NCBI RefSeq assembly: GCF_006334915.2
Contig: NZ_VDMA02000021.1
Span: 62,001-126,000, forward strand
DNA length: 64,000 nucleotides
Direction: 5' to 3'
From: Microbispora catharanthi
GTDB lineage: Bacteria; Actinomycetota; Actinomycetes; Streptosporangiales; Streptosporangiaceae
Of this stretch, positions 8,154-16,521 are shown one piece after another (positions within the stretch are counted from its first letter, which is position 1; each line of letters starts with the position of its first letter). The translations under genes and the position numbers were made by a program. A model generated the notes under the pieces. The model had not been told where the DNA came from. It worked only from the letters and a program-made list of their open reading frames with translations, and made no database searches.

Positions 8154-10253
8154 ATGGCTGGTCGGAAACGATCCATCCGCTTCAAGATTTTCGCAATCCT
8201 GCTGGTGCCTTTGACCGCCCTGGTGGTGATCTGGGGGTTCGCCGCCAAGCTGACCATCGAGCAGGGGCAGCAGCTCCTGCGCATCCAGAAGGTCTACGAC
8301 AACATCGTCTATCCCGTCAGTGAGGCCATCAACGAGCTGCAGAGCGAGCGGTTCGTGTCGGTGAGCTACCTCGCCTGGCGCACCTCGACGCTGCGCACCG
8401 ACCTTCAGGTGCAGCGCCGCAAGACCGACGCCACCGCGGTCCTGCTGACCCGTCTGTCGGAGCAGGCCCGGGACGAGACGCCTCCCGCCATGTGGGACCG
8501 GGTCCAGGACCTGATCCGGCAGATGGACCGGCTCGACGTCCTGCGCGGCCAGGTCGACGACCAGCGGCTCACCCGCCTCGACGTGATCGAGGAGTACAGC
8601 TCGGTCGTCGAGACCGCCCACCAGGTCTACGACCGGCTGATGATCTCCCCGGACATCGACATCATCGAGCAGACCAAGGCGCTCATCCTGATCACCCGCA
8701 GCCGCGAGCTGGTGAGCCAGCAGTCCGCGCTCGTGCTGGGCGCGCAGGCGTCCGGGCGGATGACGCAGGACGAGCGGGACGCCTTCTCCGGGATGGTCGG
8801 CAAGCGCCGCCTGCTCTACCAGCTCGGCACGAGCCAGCTCGACGCCGGCCTGCTCAAGCAGTACGGCACGCTGAACTCCACCCCGATCTACACGTCGTTC
8901 GTCTCCCTGGAGGACGACGTGATCGCCAGGGTGCGGCCGGGCCAGCCGCTCCCACCGGAGGCGATCGCCTGGCCGACGACGGCCCAGGCCCTGACCCGCC
9001 AGCTCACCGAGACGACCAACGTGGCCGCCGACGCCACCGCCGCCCGCGCCGTGCCGCTGGCGCAGAGCGTGCTCTGGGACATCGGCATCGTCGGCGGGCT
9101 CGGCCTCGCGGCCGTGCTCGCGACCGCGTTCATCTCCTTCCGGTTCGCCCGTACGGTGACCGGCGAGCTGAGCGTCCTGCACCGGGCCGCGGCCGACCTG
9201 GCCGGGCGGCGGCTGCCCGACCTCGTACGGCGGCTGCGGCGTGGCGAGGACGTCGACGTGGCGGCCGAGACGCCGCCGATGGCCCAGGCCAGCGGCACCG
9301 TCGAGATCGAGAACGTCGGCCGCGCCTTCACCTCGGTGCAGCACACCGCGATCGAGGCGGCCGTCGGCCAGGCCGAGCTGCGCAAGGGCGTCAACAAGGT
9401 CTTCCTGAACCTGGCCCGGCGCAGCCAGTCGCTGCTGCAGCGCCAGCTCGGCATGCTGGACGGCCTGGAGAAGGAGATCACCGACCCCGACCTGCTGGAA
9501 CGGCTGTTCGGCGTCGACCACCTCACCACCCGCATGCGCCGCCACGCGGAGGGCCTGATCATCCTGTCCGGCGCCGTGCCCGGGCGCGGCTGGCGCAACC
9601 CGGTCCGGCTGTACGACGTGGCCCGCGCCGCCACCGAGGAGGTGGAGGACTACCTGCGGGTGGACGTGAACATGCCGCACGGGTACTCGCTCGCGGGCAG
9701 CAGCGTCACCGACGTCGTCCACCTGCTCGCCGAGCTGATCGAGAACGCCACGGTCTTCTCCCCGCCGCAGACCCGCGTGCAGGTCAGGGGGGAGATGGTC
9801 GCCCGGGGCTTCGCCATCGAGGTCGAGGACCGCGGGCTCGGCATCCCCCCGGAGGAGTTGGCGCACCTCAACGCGCGGCTCGCCGACCCGCCGGAGTTCG
9901 ACCTGGCCGACAGCGACAGGCTCGGACTGTTCGTCGTCGGGCTGCTGGCCCGGCGGCACAACATCCGCGTCTCCCTGCGCACCTCGCCGTACGGCGGGAC
10001 GAGTGCCGTGCTCCTGCTCCCGCAGGAGATCGTGGTGGAGAACGAGACGAGGGAACCGGCGGTCGAGCGCCTCGCCCAGCCGGAGGCTTCGCCCCCAGCC
10101 CTGGCCCTCACGCCGCCGATCGGCGGCGGCGCCCAGGACTCCCTGCCCCGCCGGGTGCGGCAGGCCAACCTGGCGCCGCAACTCAAGGAGGAGCGGAGCG
10201 ACCTGTTCTCCTCCTTCCAGGCGGGCTGGCAACGCGCTCAGGAGGACTCGTGA
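8154..10253 (+). CDS. Conservon-type sensor kinase-like protein (CvnA)
   Basis: Membrane sensor of about 699 residues. A basic start precedes a first membrane segment (FAILLVPLTALVVIWGF). Then come a nitrate/nitrite-sensing-type (NIT) helical ectodomain of about 260 residues, a second membrane segment (IVGGLGLAAVLATAFISF), a HAMP-like linker, and a degenerate kinase core with RRSQSLLQRQLGMLDGLE and the N-box ELIENATVFSPP plus EDRGLGI of the ATPase. There is no standard H-box, as is usual for CvnA proteins. The end carries LPRRVRQANLAPQL, a CvnA hallmark. An ATG at 8130 is in frame but lies inside the palindrome ACACATGTGT, so 8154 is preferred. The stop overlaps the next start. Confidence 0.88.
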   Translation: MAGRKRSIRFKIFAILLVPLTALVVIWGFAAKLTIEQGQQLLRIQKVYDNIVYPVSEAINELQSERFVSVSYLAWRTSTLRTDLQVQRRKTDATAVLLTRLSEQARDETPPAMWDRVQDLIRQMDRLDVLRGQVDDQRLTRLDVIEEYSSVVETAHQVYDRLMISPDIDIIEQTKALILITRSRELVSQQSALVLGAQASGRMTQDERDAFSGMVGKRRLLYQLGTSQLDAGLLKQYGTLNSTPIYTSFVSLEDDVIARVRPGQPLPPEAIAWPTTAQALTRQLTETTNVAADATAARAVPLAQSVLWDIGIVGGLGLAAVLATAFISFRFARTVTGELSVLHRAAADLAGRRLPDLVRRLRRGEDVDVAAETPPMAQASGTVEIENVGRAFTSVQHTAIEAAVGQAELRKGVNKVFLNLARRSQSLLQRQLGMLDGLEKEITDPDLLERLFGVDHLTTRMRRHAEGLIILSGAVPGRGWRNPVRLYDVARAATEEVEDYLRVDVNMPHGYSLAGSSVTDVVHLLAELIENATVFSPPQTRVQVRGEMVARGFAIEVEDRGLGIPPEELAHLNARLADPPEFDLADSDRLGLFVVGLLARRHNIRVSLRTSPYGGTSAVLLLPQEIVVENETREPAVERLAQPEASPPALALTPPIGGGAQDSLPRRVRQANLAPQLKEERSDLFSSFQAGWQRAQEDS

Positions 10254-10603
10254 CCGAGCACGAGGACGGGCCGCTGCTGCGCCCCTACACGCTCACCCGT
10301 GGCCGTACGCGCCCGAGCGGGCCGGACTTCGACCTGATGTCCATCATCAGGACGGCTCCCGCGGCGTACAGCGGGATCTCCGGGCTGGCCCCCGAGCACT
10401 GGCGGATCCTGCAGCTGTGCCGGGTCCCCCTCTCCGTGGCCGACCTGGCCTCGGAGCTCGGCCTGTCGCTGAACGTCGTGCGCATCCTGCTGGGCGACCT
10501 GCGCGACCAGGGGCTGATCAACGCGCGGCCGCAGGCCACGGTCGCCCAGCTGCCCGAGGAACGCATCCTCCGCGAGGTGATCCAGGGACTCCAGGCGCTG
10601 TGA
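10250..10603 (+). CDS. DUF742 protein (CvnC-like)
   Basis: A 117-residue conservon partner protein. It shows the DUF742 features: LLRPYTLTRGRTRP near the N-terminus, then a winged-helix-like second half (PLSVADLASELGLSLNVVRILLGDL, followed by GLINARP). The GTG start overlaps the sensor stop as GTGA and has GGAGGA upstream, so translation is coupled. In Streptomyces conservons the order is sensor (A), roadblock/LC7 (B), DUF742 (C) and a small GTPase (D). Here only A and C are present; the next gene is on the other strand. Confidence 0.9.
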   Translation: MTEHEDGPLLRPYTLTRGRTRPSGPDFDLMSIIRTAPAAYSGISGLAPEHWRILQLCRVPLSVADLASELGLSLNVVRILLGDLRDQGLINARPQATVAQLPEERILREVIQGLQAL

Positions 10604-10639
10604 GGCGTCAGGAGTCCGCCTCGCGGGACGTCGCTCTTT

Positions 10640-11062
10640 CTAGGAGTCCGCTTCGCAGGACTCCAGGAGCCGCTGCACGTGCCAGCGGGCCGGTGTCGTG
10701 AGCTCGTCGACATAGCGGTCCAGCATGGCCGCGCACGCGACCGCGTCGGCGGTCTCGAAGGCCGGCAGGACCAGGATCTCCTCCTCGCCGTCCAGCACGA
10801 GGCCGCCCCGCACGCCGAACGTCTCCTCGCCGACCGCGACGGCGGTCTCGAACACGAGGTCGTGCCCCGGGAGCGCCAGCGCGGCGCCGAGCCGTACGGC
10901 GGGCCCGGCCAGGTCCGAGACGGGCTCGACGCGGACGTGGGGGAAGAAGTCGCGGGAGACGGACCGTCCCATCTCGCTGAATCGCGCCGCCGTTCGCATC
11001 AACGCTTCCAGGAGTTCGGCGGCACCCTGACTGTTGGCGTCCACCCCCGCAGGGTAGATCAC
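10640..11062 (-). CDS. Hypothetical cytosolic protein
   Basis: About 134-140 residues, no family recognised with confidence. The sequence is acidic with Val/Leu/Gly-rich strands (GHDLVFETAVAVGEETFGVRGG, EEEILVLPAFETADAV) and a final helical stretch, as in small alpha/beta proteins found beside conservons. The longest sensible start is a GTG at 11062 (VIYPAGVDAN); a second GTG at 11044 is equally possible. No signal peptide. It converges with the cvnA-cvnC pair, ending 37 bases from DUF742. Confidence 0.6.
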   Translation of the reverse strand: MIYPAGVDANSQGAAELLEALMRTAARFSEMGRSVSRDFFPHVRVEPVSDLAGPAVRLGAALALPGHDLVFETAVAVGEETFGVRGGLVLDGEEEILVLPAFETADAVACAAMLDRYVDELTTPARWHVQRLLESCEADS

Positions 11063-11124
11063 GGAAAGTTGCGGTTTGGCCAAATATTTAGGTTGGACCG
11101 GAGATTTCGCCGAAAAGGGCGGCC

Positions 11125-11559
11125 TCAGCGGAAGGCGTAGCACTCCACCTCGGCCCGCCGGCGGGTCAGCCCGCCGCCCACCGACTCCTCGACGCAGGAG
11201 CGCTGCGCGGCGTCGAGTTCGAGCACGCCGCAGACGCTGACCCCGGAGTACGTGCGGCAGTCGAGGTTCGGGTTGAACGCGCCCACCTTGTACTGCTCGC
11301 GCACCTGCGTGCGGCAGCGCTGCCGCGCCTCCGACGTCTTCGGGTAGCGGCATTGGCCGACGAGGATGTCGTACTGCTTCTGGCTCACCTCCTGCCGCTT
11401 CACGCCCCCTTTGGGCGGCGCGGGCGCCTGCGGCGGGCTCCCGGCCCACGGGCCGGTCCTCGGGTGGCCGCCGGTCCCGGCGGCCACCGACGCGACTGCG
11501 GCGACCGTGCCGAGCATGGTCATCGCAGCGAGCACGGCGACAGCGACGATCTTTCTCAT
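11125..11559 (-). CDS. Small secreted six-cysteine protein
   Basis: A 144-residue exported protein. Residues 1-28 are a clear signal peptide (MRKIVAVAVLAAMTMLGTVAAVASVAA). After a Pro/Gly linker, the mature part has six cysteines (QCRYP, RCRTQ, DCRTY, VCGVL, SCVEE, ECYAF), enough for three disulfides. No known family was recognised. GGGAGG six bases before the ATG fixes the start. It is probably folded outside the cell; an inhibitor, small enzyme or structural role is possible but not shown. Confidence 0.8.
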   Translation of the reverse strand: MRKIVAVAVLAAMTMLGTVAAVASVAAGTGGHPRTGPWAGSPPQAPAPPKGGVKRQEVSQKQYDILVGQCRYPKTSEARQRCRTQVREQYKVGAFNPNLDCRTYSGVSVCGVLELDAAQRSCVEESVGGGLTRRRAEVECYAFR

Positions 11560-11821
11560 GGCGATCCTCCCGAGCAGGAACGTACCCACGGGCGAACGGC
11601 CGCCCCCCTGCGCCGCACCGGGCCCGCATGGACGGTCGTGACCTTGTGTCATGCCGATGTCGACGCAAGCAATACGAGGAGTAAATACACCATTGCGAAG
11701 TGTGACGCCAGACGATCAAGGGTAAGTGTGGCCACGGAACCGACGGGGACGGCGTTGGCGCCATTCACACCCGATTCTTCGGTTCGAAATCCGGTCATTT
11801 TCGACACAACGGAGCTTTTAC

Positions 11822-12178
11822 GTGCGATTTGTTCACGCAATCACGACAGGCGCGCTGGTCCTCACCGGACTCACGGTCACCGGCGCGGGCGCGACCGCGC
11901 TGGCCGACGCGGGCCCGCAGACCACGTCCCGTGCCGTCGTCGACGGCTACCAGGTCGTGACGCTGCCCAACGCGAACGTGCCGAACTTCACCCGGCGCAC
12001 CGTGTACTGCCCCGCGGGCAAGCGCGCCGTGGGCGGCGGCGGCGAGGCGCAGGGCAACGACGCGGTCCTCGTGGGCAGCTTCCCCACCGCGGACGGCACC
12101 GGATGGATCGCGCTCGGCCGGCAGAACTACTACAACACCGTCGGCATCAGCGTCTACGCCATCTGCGCCAACGCCTGA
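11822..12178 (+). CDS. Small secreted protein
   Basis: A 118-residue exported protein starting at GTG with GGAG seven bases upstream. Residues 1-29 are a signal peptide (FVHAITTGALVLTGLTVTGA). The mature part has two cysteines (TVYCPAGKRAVGGGGE near the middle and ICANA at the very end) that may pair, and YQVVTLPNANVP at the start. The CPAGKRAVGGG motif recurs in many actinobacterial secreted proteins of unknown role. It is transcribed away from the six-cysteine protein. Confidence 0.78.
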   Translation: MRFVHAITTGALVLTGLTVTGAGATALADAGPQTTSRAVVDGYQVVTLPNANVPNFTRRTVYCPAGKRAVGGGGEAQGNDAVLVGSFPTADGTGWIALGRQNYYNTVGISVYAICANA

Positions 12179-12220
12179 TCGGATCACACGCGGCGCTTCA
12201 CGCGAATCACATCACGTGGA

Positions 12221-13765
12221 TCACCTCGCGGGGGGAACGGGCAGGCCCCGCTCCCTCCGCGGCCGCATCCGGGCCCGTACTGCGGCGCGTACGGCGACGA
12301 CCAGAACCACCGTGCAGAGCAGGACCGCGAGCAGCACCGCGATGCCGTAGTCGTCGGGCAGGCCTGCGCTCCAGCCGAGGAACGGCAGGCACACGGCGGC
12401 GAACGCGGCGGGCGCGGCGAGCAGGAGGCGGGTCCACCTCGGCCGCGACCACAGCCAGACGGCGAGTACGCCGGCCGCGCCGGCCGCGAACATGGGCACG
12501 AAGAGCGCGAGGGAGACGAGGCCGGCCGGCCCGTCCGCGGTCACGACCAGCAGGACGCTCGTCCACATGACGGCGGCGCAGATCCCGAACCGGACCGGCC
12601 ACCTGCGCGCCCCCGCCGTGGTGCCGAGGGCCGCCAGCAGGGCCGCGAGCGCCACGAGAACGGCGACCCCCAACTCGGTGCCGATCCGCTCCCCCGGGGA
12701 TGCGAGGGGAGCGGCGGCGGACTCCGACAGCGGTGCCCTCTCCGCGTCGTACTCGGGGAAGCCCAGCCGCCGCCACCGTCCCGACACGTCGCGCAGGACG
12801 ACTCCGTCGGTCCCGTTCGCCACGGCCACCACGTGACCACCGGGCACCGCCTGGACGGCGACGGCCATGGAGGCGGCCCGGTCGCTGTGCTCGCCGAAGG
12901 GGTCGGGATTCTCGTAGGCCCGATCGAGCCAGTCCTGCCTGCCTCTGGAGATCTCCCAGGCGACCGTCCAGGTCGCTCCCCCGTCCGTGGTCTGCTCGAC
13001 CCTGAGCCGGCCCGGCGTGAGCCGGTAACAGCGCCGCGGCTCGGCGGGCACGCACGCCCGGGTCGCCGGAGACGGAGACGGCGAGCCCTTCCACTCGTGC
13101 CAGGACCTCCCGGCGTCGCCGGTGGCGATCACGGCGCCGTCAGGAGCCACGGCCACCACGATCTCCCCCTGACGCACCTCGACTGCGCGAGCCGACGACG
13201 AGGCGGGCACCGCGCTGGTAGCGGTCACGGCGAAGACCGCGACAGGCAGCACCACCAGCGCGCGGGCCCGCCGGAGGTCCCGTGCCGCGGGACGAGCCGC
13301 GCGCCGCCACACCAGCCACGCGACGGCCAGGGCCGGGAGGGCGAGCAGGTCGCTGGGGTCGGCCACCACCCGCGAGGGCGGCACGAGCACCGCCCACACC
13401 CGGGTCGCGGCCTCCGCGCCGATCCCTGTCGTCTTCATCCAGGCGAACAGCGCCCCGGTCAGCGCGATCGCCGCCGCGGCCGTGCGGTCGCCCGGCGGGA
13501 CACGTCCCGTGATCCGGGCCGCGTACGCGGCGAGCAGCGCAAGCAGCGGGGGCGCGACGAGCATGCCGACGAGGTCGCTGAGCTTGCCGGTGACCACGCC
13601 CGGCCACAGGGGTTTCAGCACCCGGTCGTTGACGATCAGCACGGCGAGCGCCGCGACGGTCACCGGATGGCCGAGCCAGGCCGCCTGCACGCCGATTCGA
13701 GCGCCTCGCGTGCCCCCCGTGCCCACTTTCGGGTGCTTACGGTCGATCTGGAGACGATCGCGCAT
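12221..13765 (-). CDS. Membrane protein with Asp-box-like ectodomain
   Basis: A 514-residue integral membrane protein. Four or more N-terminal membrane segments are followed, after about residue 190, by an extracellular-type domain of about 170 residues with Asp-box-like motifs (TGDAGRSWHEW, TTDGGATWTVAW), as in sialidase/BNR and photosystem stability-factor propellers. Four or five C-terminal membrane segments follow (about residues 355-490). Two Asp boxes are too few for a full propeller. No catalytic residues were seen. It is a single gene with an ATG start and no obvious partner. Confidence 0.75.
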   Translation of the reverse strand: MRDRLQIDRKHPKVGTGGTRGARIGVQAAWLGHPVTVAALAVLIVNDRVLKPLWPGVVTGKLSDLVGMLVAPPLLALLAAYAARITGRVPPGDRTAAAAIALTGALFAWMKTTGIGAEAATRVWAVLVPPSRVVADPSDLLALPALAVAWLVWRRAARPAARDLRRARALVVLPVAVFAVTATSAVPASSSARAVEVRQGEIVVAVAPDGAVIATGDAGRSWHEWKGSPSPSPATRACVPAEPRRCYRLTPGRLRVEQTTDGGATWTVAWEISRGRQDWLDRAYENPDPFGEHSDRAASMAVAVQAVPGGHVVAVANGTDGVVLRDVSGRWRRLGFPEYDAERAPLSESAAAPLASPGERIGTELGVAVLVALAALLAALGTTAGARRWPVRFGICAAVMWTSVLLVVTADGPAGLVSLALFVPMFAAGAAGVLAVWLWSRPRWTRLLLAAPAAFAAVCLPFLGWSAGLPDDYGIAVLLAVLLCTVVLVVAVRAAVRARMRPRRERGLPVPPAR

Positions 13766-13831
13766 CCGCCGATCGTAGATCGATTGTCACCGGCGCGGCG
13801 GTCGCTTCCCCGGACGAGCACACCCCGGGCG

Positions 13832-14692
13832 TCAAGCGCCGGCCGAGCGCCGCGACGCGCTACGAGGTGTTGACGGGCGACGGCGCCGGGCTCGCGGCCG
13901 GCTCTCTCCTGATGAAGGGGAGGAGGTCCCGCCCAGCGCCAGGCGAGCCGGCAACCCCGTCGTCCAACTCTGACGCCCGGTGCGCGCCAGCCCGCTCACG
14001 GTCAGCGTCCCGTCGCACGGCCACTCGTCCGACCGCTCGCCCGACCGGTCCCACACGGCCAGCGGGCCGTCCAGGCGCGCGGTGAGCAGATACTGCAGCG
14101 GGGTGCGCGGCAGGAACAGGTCGACGTCGGGAGTCCCGCGCCGTACGGCCCGGGGCAGCACCGGCTCGCGCAGCCGCACCAGCGTGGCGGGCTCGGCACG
14201 CTCGACCAGCGCGCGGATGTCGGGAGCGGACAGGTTCGCCACCTCCCGGGCCATCGAGACGTTCCTGACCAGCACCCGCACCGGTCCGGACGCGCCGTCC
14301 ATACGGGCCAGCGCCTGCTCGGATCTGGCGTCGCAGACGACCTGGTCGGCGAACAGGTCGCGCAGGCCGGCCACTCCCCCGGCCTCGATCGCCGCGACTG
14401 CCGCCGCCAGCGCGTCCGCACCCGTGGCCGCCTCCCACCGCAGGGCGGGGCCGCAGGCCGCGCAGCCCGTCGCGACGGACGCGGATCTGCGGACGTCCGG
14501 CTCCCGGCTCTCCCGTCCGCAGTCCTCGCACAGGACGGCGGAGGGCGCCTCGGCTCCGGGCGGGCGGCAGTCGTCGCAGCAGACGAGCGGATACGAGTAC
14601 CTGCGGCCGGCTCGGTCGAACAGCTCACGCACGCAGGCAGAACAGAGCCCCCGCTCACTTCGCCGAGCGCCGGGGGAAGCCGAGATGACCAT
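13832..14692 (-). CDS. HypF-like fragment: zinc fingers plus YrdC domain
   Basis: HypF makes the cyanide ligand of NiFe hydrogenases from carbamoyl phosphate. This 286-residue protein carries only the middle of HypF. The first zinc finger is CSACVRELFDRAGRRYSYP with CCDDC; the second is CEDCGRE with CAACGPAL. A YrdC-like stretch follows (AIEAGGVAGLRDLFADQVVCDA, VRVLVRNVSMAREVA, LPRTPLQYLL). The N-terminal acylphosphatase and the C-terminal Kae1-like carbamoyltransferase domain are absent, and no other hyp or hydrogenase gene is near. The last 50 residues are Arg/Ser-rich and unlike HypF. It is either a stand-alone YrdC-family protein or a remnant. No ribosome site was found, so the start is uncertain. 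Confidence 0.7.
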   Translation of the reverse strand: MVISASPGARRSERGLCSACVRELFDRAGRRYSYPLVCCDDCRPPGAEAPSAVLCEDCGRESREPDVRRSASVATGCAACGPALRWEAATGADALAAAVAAIEAGGVAGLRDLFADQVVCDARSEQALARMDGASGPVRVLVRNVSMAREVANLSAPDIRALVERAEPATLVRLREPVLPRAVRRGTPDVDLFLPRTPLQYLLTARLDGPLAVWDRSGERSDEWPCDGTLTVSGLARTGRQSWTTGLPARLALGGTSSPSSGESRPRARRRRPSTPRSASRRSAGA

Positions 14693-14785
14693 GGAAGCGG
14701 CACTGCCCCCGGCCGATCCCTCTAATCACAGCGGTCACATGATTCTCAGGAGGGCCTCACCTGCGGTCATGCCGTACGGACCTGC

Positions 14786-15340
14786 TCAGCCGTCGGCGAG
14801 GGCACGCAGGGACGGGCGGAGCGTCTCGGCGATCCGTTCGGGAGACGCGCCGCGCAGGGCCGTGAGGCCGAGCAGTTGATGGGCGATCGTCACGCCCAGC
14901 ATCGTGCTGACCATCAGGGCCGCCCGCAGTTCGGCGTCACCGGAACCGATCGCGTCCGCCAGTTGCGCCACCTGGCCGTCGAGCTTGCCGCGCACCTCCT
15001 CGGCCGCGTCGGGGTGGGTGAGCATGGAGCGCATCATCGCCAGCGTCGCCTGCGGCAGCGGCCCCATCTTCATGCCGATCCTGCCCAGCAGTTCCTCGAC
15101 CGGCTCCAGCTCGCCGTCCAGCGGCGGGATCGACGGGATCCGCACGGCCTGCTCGAACAGCTCCTGCTTCGACCCGAAGTACTGCATGACCAGGGCCGGA
15201 TCGACCTCCGCGGCCGCCGCCACGGCCCGGATCGTCGTGCGCTGGAAGCCGCGCTCGGCGAAGATCGCCCGCGCGGCGGACAGGATGCGCTCCTCGGTGC
15301 GGCGCCGGCGCTCTGCCCGGCTCGTCGGCGTCCCCTCCAC
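14786..15340 (-). CDS. TetR-family regulator
   Basis: A 184-residue repressor. The N-terminal helix-turn-helix is clear (RILSAARAIFAERGFQRTTI, AEVDPALVMQYFGSKQELF), and the C-terminus is a ligand-binding helical domain. It starts at GTG and is divergent from the SnoaL-like gene at 15442. The shared promoter contains the dyad at 15389-15409, so it probably controls itself and that gene. Confidence 0.9.
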   Translation of the reverse strand: MEGTPTSRAERRRRTEERILSAARAIFAERGFQRTTIRAVAAAAEVDPALVMQYFGSKQELFEQAVRIPSIPPLDGELEPVEELLGRIGMKMGPLPQATLAMMRSMLTHPDAAEEVRGKLDGQVAQLADAIGSGDAELRAALMVSTMLGVTIAHQLLGLTALRGASPERIAETLRPSLRALADG

Positions 15341-15388
15341 GTGACGACTCTACCGGTGTTGACCACGTCGGCCCGTTCGCTCTACATT

Positions 15389-15409
15389 CGTTGAGTCAAC
15401 GACTGTTGA
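15389..15409. promoter_or_regulatory. Putative TetR operator between divergent genes
   Basis: CGTTGAGTCAACG (15389-15401) is a perfect palindrome around a central G. It overlaps a second dyad, TCAAC-GACT-GTTGA (15396-15409). Two overlapping dyads between tetR and the SnoaL gene fit binding of TetR dimers. Confidence 0.6.
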
Positions 15410-15441
15410 GCGAAGTGCTTTCGAATGATCGGAGCGAACGG

Positions 15442-15909
15442 ATGCAGCTCACCCCGCGCGAGGTCCTGGCCCGCTTTCACCGGGCGATGGTCGACAGGTC
15501 GGCCGACGACCTCGCCGACCTCTACGCCGCCGACGCCCTTCACACGTTCCCGTTCCGGGCGCCGCTGTTCCCCGCCCGGCTGGAGGGGCGGGAGGAGGTC
15601 CGCGCCCTCTACCGCGCGACGTGGGGCGCGAGCCCCGTGCGGCTCGCCGAGATCCACGACGTCGTCGTCCACGAGGCGGCCGATCCCGAGGTCGTCACCG
15701 GGGAGTGGGAGGGCACCGGCACGGTCGAACCGGACGGCCGGCCGTTCCGGGCCACGGGCCTGCTGACCCTGCGCGTACGGAACGGCGAGATCGTGGAGAC
15801 GCGCGACTACATGGACGTGTTCGGCACCTACCACGCGATGGGCCGGCTGAAGGACGTCGTCGCCGCCGCGGAGAACGGCGCTGCGGAGAACGCCGCCGCC
15901 ACGGCCTGA
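15442..15909 (+). CDS. SnoaL-like (NTF2-fold) protein
   Basis: A 155-residue protein of the SnoaL/NTF2-like superfamily, a cone-shaped fold used for polyketide cyclases, isomerases and many unknown enzymes. The pattern is typical: a helical start (PREVLARFHRAMVDRSADDLADLYAADA), then HTFPFRAP, and strands ending IVETRDYMDVFG. The ATG has GGAG eight bases upstream. The last 18 residues are an Ala/Asn-rich tail (ENGAAENAAATA). It is divergent from the TetR gene, which probably represses it. The substrate is unknown. Confidence 0.85.
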   Translation: MQLTPREVLARFHRAMVDRSADDLADLYAADALHTFPFRAPLFPARLEGREEVRALYRATWGASPVRLAEIHDVVVHEAADPEVVTGEWEGTGTVEPDGRPFRATGLLTLRVRNGEIVETRDYMDVFGTYHAMGRLKDVVAAAENGAAENAAATA

Positions 15910-15944
15910 TCGGGGTCGCGCGCCTGCCCGCCTGCGCGGCCACA

Positions 15945-16469
15945 ATGGTGACCATGACGATCTCGGGGACCGTGGTCCGCCGGGCGGGAGCGGGGGACGC
16001 CGCGGCCCTCGTCCGCCTGCGCGCCGTGATGCTGGAGGACATGGGGGCGGAGGTCGGGGACGAGAGCGCGCCCTGGCGGGCATCGGCCGAGGCGTGGTTC
16101 GCCCGGCGGCTGCGCGATCCGGGGGACTTCGCCGCGTTCGTGGTGGACGACCCGGAGCTCGGCCTGGTGAGCTGCGCGGCGGGCACCTGCGACCCCCACG
16201 CCCCGGGGCCGACGAACCCGAGCGGCCTGCAGGGCCACGTCTTCAACATCTGCACCGACCGGCGGCGCCGCCGGCTCGGCCTCGCACGCGCCTGCCTCGA
16301 CGCGCTGCTCGTCTGGTATCGCACCGAGACCGAGGTCCGGACGATCGACCTCAACGCCACGTCGTACGGGATCGAGCTGTACCAGTCCTTCGGGTTCGAC
16401 GCGCCCCGCTATCCCGCGCTCCAGCTGCGGCTCGGCCCGCCGCTCGGGCGCGGTTTCACGAGTCGCTAG
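15945..16469 (+). CDS. GNAT-family N-acetyltransferase
   Basis: A 174-residue acetyltransferase that would move an acetyl group from acetyl-CoA to an amine. Visible features are the first strand-helix (VVRRAGAGDAAALVRLRAVML), HVFNICTDRRRRRLGLARAC as the acetyl-CoA-binding loop (motif A, R/Q-x-x-G/A-like), and the closing ELYQSFGFDA. Possible starts are ATG 15945 and ATG 15954; there is no ribosome site, so it may be translated from a leaderless message or coupled to the SnoaL gene 35 bases upstream. Confidence 0.85.
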   Translation: MVTMTISGTVVRRAGAGDAAALVRLRAVMLEDMGAEVGDESAPWRASAEAWFARRLRDPGDFAAFVVDDPELGLVSCAAGTCDPHAPGPTNPSGLQGHVFNICTDRRRRRLGLARACLDALLVWYRTETEVRTIDLNATSYGIELYQSFGFDAPRYPALQLRLGPPLGRGFTSR

Positions 16470-16521
16470 CCGATGGAGAACGCCCGCAGCCGCGGCCTGC
16501 CGGCCACGCTCTCGGGCAGAC

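Noticed and set aside
8106-10232. Long open frame on the minus strand opposite the cvnA gene
   Set aside because: It is a mirror of the real gene in GC-rich DNA; its sequence is Gly/Arg/Val/His-rich with no family match, while the plus strand shows clear NIT and ATPase motifs.
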